64,000 bases of DNA from Burkholderia cenocepacia. Its GTDB lineage: Bacteria > Pseudomonadota > Gammaproteobacteria > Burkholderiales > Burkholderiaceae. Below the pieces are notes generated by a model. It made no database searches, had not been told where the DNA came from, and saw only the letters and a program-made list of their open reading frames with translations. Numbering within the stretch: position 1 is the stretch's first letter; every line of letters begins with the position of its first letter. Location of the stretch: positions 62,001 to 126,000 of the forward strand of contig NZ_UAQZ01000012.1 in assembly GCF_900446215.1 (NCBI RefSeq). The letters run 5' to 3'. Positions 28,985 to 39,695 of the stretch are shown here, in pieces. The position numbers were made by a program, and so were the translations under genes.

Positions 28985-30688
28985 ATGTCGCATTCCAAGG
29001 ATCTCGAGCCGCGCACCACCACCGGTGCGCGACTGCTCGTCGATGCGTTGCTCGCCAATCACGTCGAACGCGTGTTCTGCGTGCCGGGCGAAAGTTTCCT
29101 CGCCGTGCTCGATGCGCTCGCGGACGACACCGCCCGCATCCAGACGGTCGTCTGTCGCCACGAGGCGGCCGCCGCGAACATGGCCGAAGCGGTCGGCAAG
29201 CTGACCGGCCGCCCGGGCATCGCGTTCGTCACGCGCGGGCCCGGCGCGACCCATGCGTCGATCGGCGTGCATACCGCGTTCCAGGATTCGACGCCGATGA
29301 TCCTGTTCGTCGGCCAGTGCGCACGCGAACACCTCGACCGCGAAGCCTTCCAGGAAATCGACTACCGCCGGATGTTCGGCCAGATGGCGAAATGGGTCGC
29401 GCAGATCGACGACCCGCGCCGCATCCCCGAATACCTGAGCCATGCGTTCCACGTCGCGACGTCCGGCCGGCCCGGCCCGGTCGTGCTCGCGCTGCCGGAG
29501 GACGTGCTGTCCGACGCGTGCGCGCCGCAGCCCGTCGCACCGGCCGCGAAACGCATCGCGGCGGCGCCGTCGGCCGCGCAGCTCGACGAGCTGCGCGAGC
29601 GGCTCGCGCGCGCGGAACGACCGTTCGCGATCGTCGGCGGCAGCGGCTGGACGCCCGACGCCTGCGCGAACCTGCGCACCTTCGTCGAACGCTGGCAATT
29701 GCCGGTCGCGTGCGCGTTCCGCTTCCAGGACACGATCGACAACGCGCACCCGAACTACGCGGGCGACGTCGGGCTCGGCATCAACCCCGCGCTCGCGAAA
29801 CGCATCCGCGACGCCGACCTGCTGCTCGTGATCGGGCCGCGCCTCGGCGAAGCGACGACCGGCGGCTACACGCTGCTCGACATCCCGAAAACGCGCCAGA
29901 CGCTGATCCACGTGCATCAGGGCGCGGACGAACTCGGCCGCGTGTACGCCGCCGACCTGCCGATCGTGTCGGGCATGCCCGAGATCGCCGCGCCGCTGGC
30001 CGCGCTCGAACCGCCGGAGCGGCCCGCGTGGGCCGGCGCGGCCGCCGACGCGCACCGCGCATACCGCGAATGGCATGCGCCGCTGCCGATGCCCGGCGAC
30101 GTGCAGCTCGGCGACGTGATGGTGCAGTTGCGCGAGCGCCTGCCGCACGACGCGATCCTGACCAACGGCGCGGGCAACTATGCGATCTGGCTGCATCGCC
30201 ACTTCGCGTACCGGCACTACCGTTCGCAGCTCGCGCCGACGAGCGGCGCGATGGGCTACGGGCTGCCGGCCGCGCTCGCCGCGAAGTCGCTGTATCCGCA
30301 GCGCGCCGTCGTCGCGCTCGCGGGCGACGGCTGCTTCATGATGGCCGGCAACGAGCTCGCGACCGCGATGCAATACGGGCTGAACATCGTCGCGATCGTC
30401 GTCAACAACGGTCATTTCGGCACGATCCGCATGCATCAGGAGCGTAACTACCCGGGCCGCGTGCACGGCACGGGGCTCACGAATCCGGATTTCGCCGCGT
30501 ATGCGCGTGCGTTCGGCGCGCATGGCGAGACGGTCGAGCGCACCGCCGATTTCGCGCCCGCGCTCGAACGCGCGTTGACCTGCGGGCTGCCCGCGGTGAT
30601 CGAGATCCGCATCCCGCAGGACGCCAGCACACCCGCCGCGACGCTCGAGCAGATCCGCGAGCAGGGCCGCCGCGCGCGCGGCGCATGA
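28985..30688 (+). CDS. ThDP-dependent enzyme, acetolactate synthase-like
   Basis: This 567-aa protein has three domains of the IlvB/pyruvate oxidase family. The catalytic Glu lies in CRHEAAAANMAEA near residue 59, and the ThDP-Mg motif GDGCFMMAGN-x16-VNNG near residue 447. No small regulatory subunit gene is next to it, which argues against biosynthetic acetolactate synthase; a decarboxylase or carboligase on another 2-oxo acid is possible. GGGAGACGGCAGCCC precedes the start at MSHSKDLE. It overlaps the next gene by 4 bases. Confidence 0.85.
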   Translation: MSHSKDLEPRTTTGARLLVDALLANHVERVFCVPGESFLAVLDALADDTARIQTVVCRHEAAAANMAEAVGKLTGRPGIAFVTRGPGATHASIGVHTAFQDSTPMILFVGQCAREHLDREAFQEIDYRRMFGQMAKWVAQIDDPRRIPEYLSHAFHVATSGRPGPVVLALPEDVLSDACAPQPVAPAAKRIAAAPSAAQLDELRERLARAERPFAIVGGSGWTPDACANLRTFVERWQLPVACAFRFQDTIDNAHPNYAGDVGLGINPALAKRIRDADLLLVIGPRLGEATTGGYTLLDIPKTRQTLIHVHQGADELGRVYAADLPIVSGMPEIAAPLAALEPPERPAWAGAAADAHRAYREWHAPLPMPGDVQLGDVMVQLRERLPHDAILTNGAGNYAIWLHRHFAYRHYRSQLAPTSGAMGYGLPAALAAKSLYPQRAVVALAGDGCFMMAGNELATAMQYGLNIVAIVVNNGHFGTIRMHQERNYPGRVHGTGLTNPDFAAYARAFGAHGETVERTADFAPALERALTCGLPAVIEIRIPQDASTPAATLEQIREQGRRARGA

Positions 30689-31782
30689 CGTCGGGCGACA
30701 TGCACGCCACGCCGCCCGTCGCCGCGCTGTCGCACGACGACGCGCTGACCTGCCCCGGCACGCTGCTCGCGCCCGACGGCACGCTCGTCGCACCGTACGA
30801 CCTCGAGCAGGGCGACGCGCGCGCCGAAGGCCATGTAGCGGCCGCGCCCGCGCTCGGCCTGCGGCACGCCGCGTCCCGACCGTTCCGGCTCGACTACGGC
30901 GCGGCGCGGCACGTGCACGTGATCAACGGAATGGGCGTCACGCTCGGCGATTCGGTGATCGGGATGACGGCCCTCGCCGCGTTGCGGGATGCCCATCCGG
31001 GCCTGCGCTTCACGCTGTACCGGCCGGCGCGCGCGCCGCGCTATGTCGATGCGCTGTACGCGCTCGCGGCCGACGTCGTCGCGCCGTCGCGCGCGCTGCC
31101 GTACCCCGCCGAAGCGCTGGCCACGGAGACGCACTGCATCGACGTCGGCAATCACCTGTACTGGCCCGCGTTCGCGCGGCTGCCGATGATCGACTTTTTC
31201 CTCGACGCGCTCGGCGTCGATCCGGCCGCCGTGCCGGCCGCCGCGAAGCGCAACCGCTGGCTCGCGCGGCTGCCGCTGCCCGCGCTGCCGGCCGAATGGC
31301 AGCGGCCGTACGTGCTGTTCTGCCCGAGTGCGAGCACCGCGGTGCGCAGCGTGCCGCCCGCGCTGCGCGTCGCGTTCGTGGATCGGCTCGCGCAGCGTTA
31401 CGGATTGCCGGTAGTCGGCTTCGGTCCGCTCGCGCATCCGGCTTACGTGGATGTGAGCAGCGACGCGGCCGACACCGCGCGCTTCATCGCCTGGATCAAG
31501 GGAGCGAGCCTGCTGTTCGCGCCGGACACGGCGGCCCTGCATCTCGCCGACGGTTTCGACGTGCCGACGCTCGCATGCTTCACGACGATCGGCCCGGCGC
31601 TGCGCGTGCGCGACTATCCGCATTGCGTGCCCGTCACGCTCGACGTGCCGGCCGCATTGCACGGGCTGCATCGGAGCGAGCGGCCGGACGATCTGGCGGC
31701 GGTCGAAGCCGCTTACCGCGCAATCGACTGGGACGCGCTCGCGTGGCCCGCACCGCGCGACGTGACTGCACAGGCCATCTGA
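30685..31782 (+). CDS. glycosyltransferase family 9-like protein
   Basis: This 365-aa protein has the heptosyltransferase-like pattern: VHVINGMGVTLGDSVIGMTALAAL near residue 75 and the acceptor/nucleotide segment KGASLLFAPDTAALHLADGF near 270. It starts at an ATGA overlap with the ThDP enzyme gene, so the two are made together. A sugar donor cannot be named. The pairing of a ThDP enzyme with such a transferase is unusual. Confidence 0.72.
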   Translation: MTSGDMHATPPVAALSHDDALTCPGTLLAPDGTLVAPYDLEQGDARAEGHVAAAPALGLRHAASRPFRLDYGAARHVHVINGMGVTLGDSVIGMTALAALRDAHPGLRFTLYRPARAPRYVDALYALAADVVAPSRALPYPAEALATETHCIDVGNHLYWPAFARLPMIDFFLDALGVDPAAVPAAAKRNRWLARLPLPALPAEWQRPYVLFCPSASTAVRSVPPALRVAFVDRLAQRYGLPVVGFGPLAHPAYVDVSSDAADTARFIAWIKGASLLFAPDTAALHLADGFDVPTLACFTTIGPALRVRDYPHCVPVTLDVPAALHGLHRSERPDDLAAVEAAYRAIDWDALAWPAPRDVTAQAI

Positions 31783-31876
31783 GCGAAGCCTGCGCAGCGG
31801 CGGGCGGAACGATCAAGCCAGTAGCGGCACGCCCACCGCGTCAGCACCACTGCAGCCCGCCTTCCCGCCAAGCCCC

Positions 31877-32893
31877 TCACGCGCGATCGCGCAGCGTCTC
31901 CGACGGCCGCTTGCCGAACAGGCGCCGGTAATCGGTCGCGAACTGGCTGAGATGCCAGAAACCCCACGCCTCCGCGACGTCCTGCACCGACCCCGCCGCG
32001 CGCCCGCACAGGTCGCGCCGCGCGCCGTTCAGCCGCAGCGTGCGCAGGTAGGTCGCGGGCGCCATGCCGAGCACGTCCTGGAAACAGTACTGCAGCGTGC
32101 GCCGGCTCACGTGCAACTGCTCGCACAGCTCGGGCACGCCGACCGGGCGCGTGCGGTGCGCGAGCACGTAGTCGCGCGCCTGGTCGACGAGCCAGCGGCG
32201 CGTCGACGGCGCGCCGCCGCTGCCGTCGTCGGCCGGCTGCGCGCAGGCATCGAACAGTGCGGCCAGCACTTCGGCCTGCAGGTCGTCGCGCTGCGCATCG
32301 GGCAGCGGGCCGGCCATCGCCACCGCCCCGTCGAGCCGGCGGCCGAGCAGCGCGCACAGCCGCGCGAGCCGCGCATCGCCGACCTGCATCACGCGCTGCG
32401 TGAACAGCCGCTCGTCGAGCGCGCGGCGCTCGACGTCCTCGGCATAGCGGCGCAGCACGTCGCCGCGCACGACGACGCCGTAGATCGAGAACTGCGCGGG
32501 CGTCACCAGTTCGAATTCGACGTTGCCGGGCCGGAATGCGAGCGCGCCGGGGCCGATGCGGCACGCATCGACGCGCGCCGAGCCGTCGCACACGAGCGGA
32601 ATGCCGAACCAGTACGCATCGCCGCGCACTTCGCACGCCTGGCGCAGCAGATGGCTGGTCGATTCGCGAAACAGCTTCATCGTGTCGAGCGGCAGCTCGG
32701 TCAGCGTGCCGACGAAGCGGCCGGCCGCGAGCTGGTCGTAGGTCTGCCGCCAGCCGATCAGGTTGCGCGCCTGCTCGTCCGCATCGTGCGCGACGCTGAC
32801 GACGGCCTGCCCGGCGAACGCATCGTCGCCCTGCGCGCTGCGCCGCGTGTCTTCGGCGGTCGGTTCTTCCGTACTCACCACGTGTTGATCCAT
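31877..32893 (-). CDS. eutR: AraC-family regulator, EutR-like
   Basis: This 338-aa protein has a C-terminal double helix-turn-helix (residues 230-335: VPELCEQLHVSRRTLQYCFQ... MAPATYLRTLRLN ... FATDYRRLFGKRPSETL) and an N-terminal sensing domain. It resembles EutR, which activates ethanolamine genes in response to ethanolamine and B12. The start MDQHVVSTEE has GGGAG 7-8 bases upstream. The aldehyde dehydrogenase and eat-eutBC in the same neighbourhood support the assignment. Confidence 0.75.
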   Translation of the reverse strand: MDQHVVSTEEPTAEDTRRSAQGDDAFAGQAVVSVAHDADEQARNLIGWRQTYDQLAAGRFVGTLTELPLDTMKLFRESTSHLLRQACEVRGDAYWFGIPLVCDGSARVDACRIGPGALAFRPGNVEFELVTPAQFSIYGVVVRGDVLRRYAEDVERRALDERLFTQRVMQVGDARLARLCALLGRRLDGAVAMAGPLPDAQRDDLQAEVLAALFDACAQPADDGSGGAPSTRRWLVDQARDYVLAHRTRPVGVPELCEQLHVSRRTLQYCFQDVLGMAPATYLRTLRLNGARRDLCGRAAGSVQDVAEAWGFWHLSQFATDYRRLFGKRPSETLRDRA

Positions 32894-33098
32894 CGTGTTC
32901 TCCCTCACCTGCGCGGAACCCTGCGTGCCACGCAAGTCCCGTGCCGAACCGCACGGCCCGGCGAGCAACCCGCCATTCCACGCTGTCCGGCCGCCGCGCG
33001 CCATGCGGGCGCACCCGAAGGCGGCATGCCGCGCACGCCGCCGGTGCGATCCGCGCGGCGAGCGCGCATGCGCGCCGCCGCCCGCGCCCGGATGCCGG

Positions 33099-33668
33099 CT
33101 ACCGGGCCGGCTTCAGCCGCACGACCCGCGTGCCGCAATTGCCGTATGCGTGCGCGATCGCCAGCTCGACGATCGCGCTGCCCGCCGCCCACGGCGCCGC
33201 GTCCGCTTCCGGCAGATCGGCGCGCAGCGTGGCGCGACCGTTGATCCGGTAGCGCAGGCCGCGCACGAAATCGACGAACAGCAATCCGACGCCCCTGCCG
33301 TCGCAGGCGGCCGCGTCGATCCGGCCGCCGTCGCCGCCATGCGCGGCGGGCAACGCGAACCGCAGCGTCTTCGTGTCGATCACGCGTACCACCGGCAGCA
33401 GATCGCCGTTCGCGTCGCGTCGGCTCTGCACGATGTCGCAGGTCATCGAGGCACCCGCGCCGGATGCCATGCCGACGAACATGAACGGCTGCGATTCGAC
33501 GAACTGCCGCACGCCGAGGCTCAGCCGCGTCGTCACGGCGTCGCTCATCCGCTCGGCTTCGTCGGCGACGCCGAAGCGGTGTTGCGCGTCGAGTTCGCCC
33601 GGATGAAATACCGGGTGACGGGGAAAGGATCGGGGCGGTTCTGCCATGCTGGGGGTCGTCGTATGCAT
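33099..33668 (-). CDS. pyridoxamine 5'-phosphate oxidase-like FMN-barrel protein
   Basis: This 189-aa protein has the split-barrel fold of PNPOx-like proteins: FMFVGMASGAGASMTCDIVQSRRDANG, then VGLLFVDFVRGLRYRINGRATL. It is related to the 142-aa protein at 35672-36100, which shares the LLFVDFVR-x-GRATL segment. The start is uncertain (33668 or 33647); neither has a strong ribosome site. The substrate is unknown. It lies between the regulator and the aldehyde dehydrogenase, all on the minus strand. Confidence 0.72.
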   Translation of the reverse strand: MHTTTPSMAEPPRSFPRHPVFHPGELDAQHRFGVADEAERMSDAVTTRLSLGVRQFVESQPFMFVGMASGAGASMTCDIVQSRRDANGDLLPVVRVIDTKTLRFALPAAHGGDGGRIDAAACDGRGVGLLFVDFVRGLRYRINGRATLRADLPEADAAPWAAGSAIVELAIAHAYGNCGTRVVRLKPAR

Positions 33669-33823
33669 CGGCGCGCCGTACCGCCGCGCATGCGCGGCGG
33701 TCGGCAGCGTGGCCGGCGCCGGCCGCCAACAACGCAGCCCGCGCCGACTGTCGAACAGGGAAATCGAACCGGGCGACGTACGGGGCCCAACCGGCCCCCG
33801 ACACGTCGCGCCGGCTTCGGCGA

Positions 33824-35350
<1,527 letters not shown>

Positions 35351-35415
35351 ACATGTCTCCTGTTCATCGTGCTTGTGTGAGTACAGCGCCGGTTGGAATG
35401 CGCTGGTCCCGTTTA

Positions 35416-35431
35416 CGCAACATGCGTGCCA
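35416..35431 (-). promoter_or_regulatory. sigma-54 promoter of the aldehyde dehydrogenase
   Basis: The minus strand reads TGGCACGCATGTTGCG, which matches the TGGCACG-N4-TTGC consensus of -24/-12 promoters without mismatch. It is 66 bases before the start codon. Confidence 0.75.
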
Positions 35432-35465
35432 AACGGACCGGGGGCATGTCGATCGCGGCCGGCCC

Positions 35466-35500
35466 GTGTTCGCACCGTGCAGTGTTCACGCACGCAACAC
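35466..35500. promoter_or_regulatory. possible enhancer-binding site between divergent genes
   Basis: GTGTTCACGCACGCAACAC (about 35478-35496) is an imperfect dyad with TGTT and AACA ends, close to GTGTTCGCACC. Sites of this type bind activators of the AcoR kind, which work with sigma-54. It lies in the 321-base gap between the aldehyde dehydrogenase and the divergent FMN-barrel gene. Confidence 0.4.
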
Positions 35501-35608
35501 GGCGGGTGTACCGATTCTGAACACCGCGATTGCGCAGCGACGGGATCGCTGTTCGGAATTTCCACAGTGCGCGCAGGGGCGCTGCCCGTGGAGGCGCGCC
35601 GCCGCGTG

Positions 35609-35624
35609 TGGCATGTCGCTTGCG
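35609..35624 (+). promoter_or_regulatory. second, divergent sigma-54-like promoter
   Basis: TGGCATGTCGCTTGCG matches the -24/-12 consensus with one change (T for C after TGGCA). It faces the gene at 35672, 48 bases away. Confidence 0.5.
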
Positions 35625-35671
35625 TGCGGATCACCGATCCCCACGCCACGGCGCACGCGCCGACCGACACC

Positions 35672-36100
35672 ATGAACGATCGCGGCCCCCTGACCGACGA
35701 CGCCATCGCATTCATCCGCGAGCAGGCTTTCTTGATCGTCGCGACCGCCGACGCGGCCGGTAACGGCGACTGTTCGTACCGCGGCCGCCAGCCGCGCGCC
35801 GACGGCTCGTTCACGCCGCTCGTCGATATCCCGGATCGCCGCACGCTGGTGCTGCCCGATTTCGCGGGCAACAACCTGCTCAACACGATCGGCAACCTGC
35901 TCGTGAATCCGGCCATCGCGCTGCTGTTCGTCGATTTCGTGCGCCAGACGACCTGGCTCGTGCAGGGCCGCGCGACGCTCGACGAGGATGCGCAAGCGCG
36001 CGCGCACCTGTGGCCGGACGCGTTGCGCTATCTGGTAATCGATGTGGAACGTGCGCAGGCGCGCGCGGATGCGGCGCTGCCGCCGCTCGTGCTGGCGTGA
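35672..36100 (+). CDS. pyridoxamine 5'-phosphate oxidase-like FMN-barrel protein
   Basis: This 142-aa protein has the PNPOx-like pattern FLIVATADAAGNGDCSYRGRQP, then GNNLLNTIGNLLVNPAIALLFVDFVR and LVQGRATL. It probably binds FMN and reduces or senses a small molecule. It is a paralogue of the protein at 33099-33668, and the two lie on either side of the aldehyde dehydrogenase. A sigma-54-like promoter lies just upstream. Confidence 0.78.
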   Translation: MNDRGPLTDDAIAFIREQAFLIVATADAAGNGDCSYRGRQPRADGSFTPLVDIPDRRTLVLPDFAGNNLLNTIGNLLVNPAIALLFVDFVRQTTWLVQGRATLDEDAQARAHLWPDALRYLVIDVERAQARADAALPPLVLA

Positions 36101-36156
36101 TGCGCGACGGGTGACGCGCTGGCCAGCCGACCATGCGGGCACGGCGGCTGCATCAA

Positions 36157-36236
36157 CCGAAATGCCGATGTGCCGAAATGCCGAAATGCCGATGTGCCGA
36201 TGTGCCGATGTACCGACGCGTCGACGCGTCGCGATG
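36157..36236. repeat. octanucleotide tandem repeat
   Basis: Ten 8-bp units stand in tandem: CCGAAATG, CCGATGTG, CCGAAATG twice, CCGATGTG twice, CCGATGTA, CCGACGCG, TCGACGCG and TCGCGATG. They lie between the convergent FMN-barrel and MFS genes and stop 7 bases before the MFS stop codon. Confidence 0.9.
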
Positions 36237-36242
36237 CAACAC

Positions 36243-37868
36243 TCACCGCCCGTGCGTCTCCGCGCAGGCCGGCTCGATCCGGCTGCGCGCCGACGCATCG
36301 GCGGGCGCGCGGCCGTCCGCATCGTCCCCCGTTTCATCGGCGGCCGGCCGCCGGCCGAGAAACCCGAACACCACCACCGCGCACAGCACGGTGACGACGG
36401 CCAGCCCCATCAGCAGCCGGTCGAACGCGTGCGTGTAGCTCGCGATCAACGCCGCCCGACCGACGCCCGGCAACGCGGCCGCCGCGCCCGCGAGATCGCC
36501 GGTCGCGAGCCGCGCGGCGGCCCGCAGCGTCGCATCCGGCGCATCGGCCGCACCGGCCGCCCCTGCCGCGTGCGCGAGCCCCGCTTGCGCGAGCGCGGCC
36601 AGTACCGCGCCGACAATCGCCAGCGCGATCCCCTCGCCGGCCACGCGCGTCGTGCTGAAAATGCCCGTCGCCATCCCCGCGCGCTCCTTCGGCACGACGC
36701 TCACCGACAGCCCGTCCATCAGCCCCCACGGCATGCCGGCGCCGACACCGATCGCGAGCATCGGCGCGATCGCCGCCGGCCCCGCGCCGCCGCGCAACGC
36801 GATTCCGAGCCACACGAGCCCGGCTGCCGCGACCAGCAGCCCGAGCCCTGAAATCACGCCGGCCGACAGCCAGCGCGTGAGCGTCGCCGCGACGAGCGGC
36901 ACGACCAGCATCGGCGCGGAAATCGCGAGCATCAGCCAGCCGGCGTCGATCTCGCTGAAACCGTCGATGCCGATGAAGCGCAGCGGCAGCACGACGAGCA
37001 GCACGATGTAGCAGCAGCAGGTCGACACCGGCAGCACCTGCACGCCGACGAAGCGCGCGATGCGAAACAGCGACAGGTCGAGCATCGGCCGCGCGACGCG
37101 CGTCTCGATCGTCACGAACGTGCACGCGCCGAGCGCCGCGCCGGCCAGCAGCGCGATCACGAGCGGGCTCGACCAGCCGCGCGCGGGCGCCTCGATCACG
37201 CCGAACGTGAACAGCGTCAGCGCGGTCGTGAACGCCGCCGTGCCGGGCCAGTCGAGCCCGGTCGCGTGCGGATCGCGCGACTCGTGCATGCGCGGCAGCC
37301 CGAACGCGAGCGACAGCAAGCCGGCCACCGCGCTCGTCACGAAGATCGCGCGCCAGCCGTAATGCCCGATCAAACCGCCGGCGAGCACCGGCCCGAACGC
37401 GAGTCCGATCCCGAACGTCGTGCCGAGCAGGCTGAACGCACGCGTGCGCGCCGCGCCGTCGAATTCCTGCGCGAGCGCGGCCGTGCCGCCGGCCAGCGCC
37501 GCGGCGGCGGCGAGCCCCTGCGCGGCGCGCAGCAAGTCGACCGCGAGCATCGACGGCGCGAACGCGAGCGCGACCGACATCAGCGTGAAGCCGCCGACGC
37601 CGATCGCGAACAGGCGCTTGCGGCCGAACTGGTCAGCCAGCGCGCCCGACGCCATCAGGAAGCTGCCGAACGCGAGCATGAACGCGTTGGTGATCCAGTT
37701 CATCGCGACCGGGCTGCCGTGCAGGTCGCGGCCGATCGCCGGTGTCGCGACCGCGCCGCCCGAAAACGACAGCGGCAGCGCGACGGCGGCCATGCAGACG
37801 GCGGCCAGCACCCACGCGCGCCGACGCGCCGCCAGGGCCGAAACGGCTGAAACAGGGTGATCCATCAT
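36243..37868 (-). CDS. MFS transporter, drug:H+ antiporter type (14 TM)
   Basis: This 541-aa inner-membrane protein has about 14 hydrophobic segments, as in the DHA2 family. Motif A appears as GALADQFGRKRLF near residue 80, and motif C as FGIGLAFGPVLAGGLIGHYGWR near residue 160. The last 35 residues are polar. It is divergent from a LysR regulator, which probably controls it. The exported compound is unknown. Confidence 0.85.
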   Translation of the reverse strand: MMDHPVSAVSALAARRRAWVLAAVCMAAVALPLSFSGGAVATPAIGRDLHGSPVAMNWITNAFMLAFGSFLMASGALADQFGRKRLFAIGVGGFTLMSVALAFAPSMLAVDLLRAAQGLAAAAALAGGTAALAQEFDGAARTRAFSLLGTTFGIGLAFGPVLAGGLIGHYGWRAIFVTSAVAGLLSLAFGLPRMHESRDPHATGLDWPGTAAFTTALTLFTFGVIEAPARGWSSPLVIALLAGAALGACTFVTIETRVARPMLDLSLFRIARFVGVQVLPVSTCCCYIVLLVVLPLRFIGIDGFSEIDAGWLMLAISAPMLVVPLVAATLTRWLSAGVISGLGLLVAAAGLVWLGIALRGGAGPAAIAPMLAIGVGAGMPWGLMDGLSVSVVPKERAGMATGIFSTTRVAGEGIALAIVGAVLAALAQAGLAHAAGAAGAADAPDATLRAAARLATGDLAGAAAALPGVGRAALIASYTHAFDRLLMGLAVVTVLCAVVVFGFLGRRPAADETGDDADGRAPADASARSRIEPACAETHGR

Positions 37869-38020
37869 CGCTCCTCGAAAAGCCGGCGCGGATGCGCCAT
37901 CAGAGCGACAGACGATAAATCCGATTCAATCCGCGAAAAACCCCGCGAAGCTCCACATATAACGGACTAAAATTCCGTAATTCACCTGACAGCGTGCGTC
38001 GCTGCACGTCGTTCGATTCG

Positions 38021-38905
38021 ATGGAAAATCTCACCGGCATCGTCGCGTTCGTCCGCGCCGCCGAAGCGCTGAGCTTCGTCGCGGCCGGCCGCGCGCTCGG
38101 CATCTCGGCGTCGGCGGTCGGCAAGACGATCGCGAAACTGGAGCAGTCGCTCGGCGTGCGGCTGTTCAATCGCACGACGCGGCGCGTGACGCTCACCGAA
38201 GAGGGGCGGCATTTCTACGAGCGTTGCCAGCGCATCCTCGAGGATTTTCGCGACGCGGAGGCGACCGTGACGGCGTCCGCGCAGCGCCCGCGCGGCAAGC
38301 TGCGCGTGAGCCTGCCGGTGATCGGCTACCGCTTCCTGCTGCCGGTGCTGCCCGAATTCCGGCAGCGCTACCCGGACGTCGAACTCGATCTCGATTTCAA
38401 CGACCGGATGGTCGACGTGGTCGAAGGCGGCTTCGACGCGGTGATCCGCAGCGGCCCGCTGTCCGATTCGAGCCTGATGTCGCGGCGGCTCGGTCCGTTC
38501 GCGTTCGTGCTGTGCGCGACGCCCGCGTATCTCGCGCAAGCCGGCACGCCGCGCACGCCGCGCGAGCTCGAAGCGCACGACTGCGTGCGCTACTGCTTTC
38601 CGACCACCGGCAAGCTGCAGGACTGGGCGCTCGCGGCCGACGACGGCACACCGCTGAAGCTGCGCACCGCGATGACCTGCAACAACATGGAGGCGCTGCG
38701 TGGCGCCGTACTCGCGGGGCTCGGCATCGGCTACATGCCCGACTTCCTCGCGCGCGACGCACTCGAACACGGTGCGCTCGTCACCGTGCTCGACGACTAC
38801 CGGATCGCGCCGGGGCAGTTCTCGATCGTGTGGCCGTCGAGCCGGCAGTTGTCGCCGAAGCTGCGCGTGTTCGTCGATTTCCTGTGCGAGCGGCTGTTCA
38901 GGTAG
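38021..38905 (+). CDS. LysR-family transcriptional regulator
   Basis: This 294-aa protein has the N-terminal winged helix (ENLTGIVAFVRAAEALSFVAAGRALGISASAVGKTIAKLE) and the type 2 periplasmic-like effector domain. An upstream extension in frame is shadowed by the promoter; the ATG at 38021 gives the canonical N-terminus. It is divergent from the MFS gene across 152 bases, the classic layout of a LysR regulator and its target. Its end overlaps the convergent eutC by 8 bases. Confidence 0.88.
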   Translation: MENLTGIVAFVRAAEALSFVAAGRALGISASAVGKTIAKLEQSLGVRLFNRTTRRVTLTEEGRHFYERCQRILEDFRDAEATVTASAQRPRGKLRVSLPVIGYRFLLPVLPEFRQRYPDVELDLDFNDRMVDVVEGGFDAVIRSGPLSDSSLMSRRLGPFAFVLCATPAYLAQAGTPRTPRELEAHDCVRYCFPTTGKLQDWALAADDGTPLKLRTAMTCNNMEALRGAVLAGLGIGYMPDFLARDALEHGALVTVLDDYRIAPGQFSIVWPSSRQLSPKLRVFVDFLCERLFR

Positions 38906-39695
38906 TCACGCCGATCCGCTCCGCTTCCGCCGCCGGCAACAGCGCGTCGCTGTCGTCCTTCAGCCCGACGCCCGTCAGCCCGAGCCTGCGCGCATGCGTC
39001 ATCAGGTAATGCAGCTTGTGCGCGGCGGCCGCGTGCGGCAGTCCTTCGGGCCGCACGTTCGAGATGCAGTTGCGCAGCGCGTCGTGACAGCCGACCTTCG
39101 GCGCCCACGTCAGATACACGCCGAGGCTGTCCGGCGAACTGAGCCCGGGCCGCTCGCCGATCAGCATCGCGACGACCTTCGCGCGCAACAGCTCGCCGAT
39201 CTCGTCGCCGAGCGCGACGCGCGCCTGCGTCGCGACCACCACCGGGCCGATCCGCCAGCCATCCGCATCGAGCCGCGGCCGCACGGCCTGCAACAGCGGC
39301 AGCGCCTGCTTCGCGGCCGCGAACGCCGACAGCCCGTCGCCGACCACGAACGCGACGTCGGGCGCCTCGTCGAGCGCCGCCCCGTAACCCGCCAGCAGCC
39401 CGCGGCTGTCGTCCGACAGCTTGCGGCCGAGATCGGGCCGGCGCAGGTAATGGTCGCGGTCGGGCGCGGCGCTCTGCACGCGCAGCGTCGGCAGCATGCC
39501 GGCCGCCTCGATCTCGCGCCGCAGCGCATCCGCGTCGAGCGGCTGGTGCACCGCGTCGCGCGCCTGCGCATGCGACAGGTTGAAGGCCAGCAGCGGCGCG
39601 GTCGGCAGGCTGTTGCCCGCGCGGCCGAGCGCGATCCGCGCGTTCGTGAACGACTTCAGCTGCGCCCAGGGGTTCTTTTCGACGGCGTCGCTCAT
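38898..39695 (-). CDS. eutC: ethanolamine ammonia-lyase small subunit
   Basis: This 265-aa subunit works with EutB in B12-dependent cleavage of ethanolamine to acetaldehyde and ammonia. Family segments are TNARIALGRAGNSLPTAP, VVGDGLSAFAA and LIGERPGLSSPDSLGVYLTW, with GCHDALRNCISNVRPEGL near the end. Its ATG overlaps the eutB stop by 4 bases. Confidence 0.94.
   Translation of the reverse strand: MSDAVEKNPWAQLKSFTNARIALGRAGNSLPTAPLLAFNLSHAQARDAVHQPLDADALRREIEAAGMLPTLRVQSAAPDRDHYLRRPDLGRKLSDDSRGLLAGYGAALDEAPDVAFVVGDGLSAFAAAKQALPLLQAVRPRLDADGWRIGPVVVATQARVALGDEIGELLRAKVVAMLIGERPGLSSPDSLGVYLTWAPKVGCHDALRNCISNVRPEGLPHAAAAHKLHYLMTHARRLGLTGVGLKDDSDALLPAAEAERIGVTT

Noticed and set aside
36157..36236. 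CRISPR-like array
   Set aside because: The units are 8 bp in direct tandem without spacers, so this is a simple sequence repeat.
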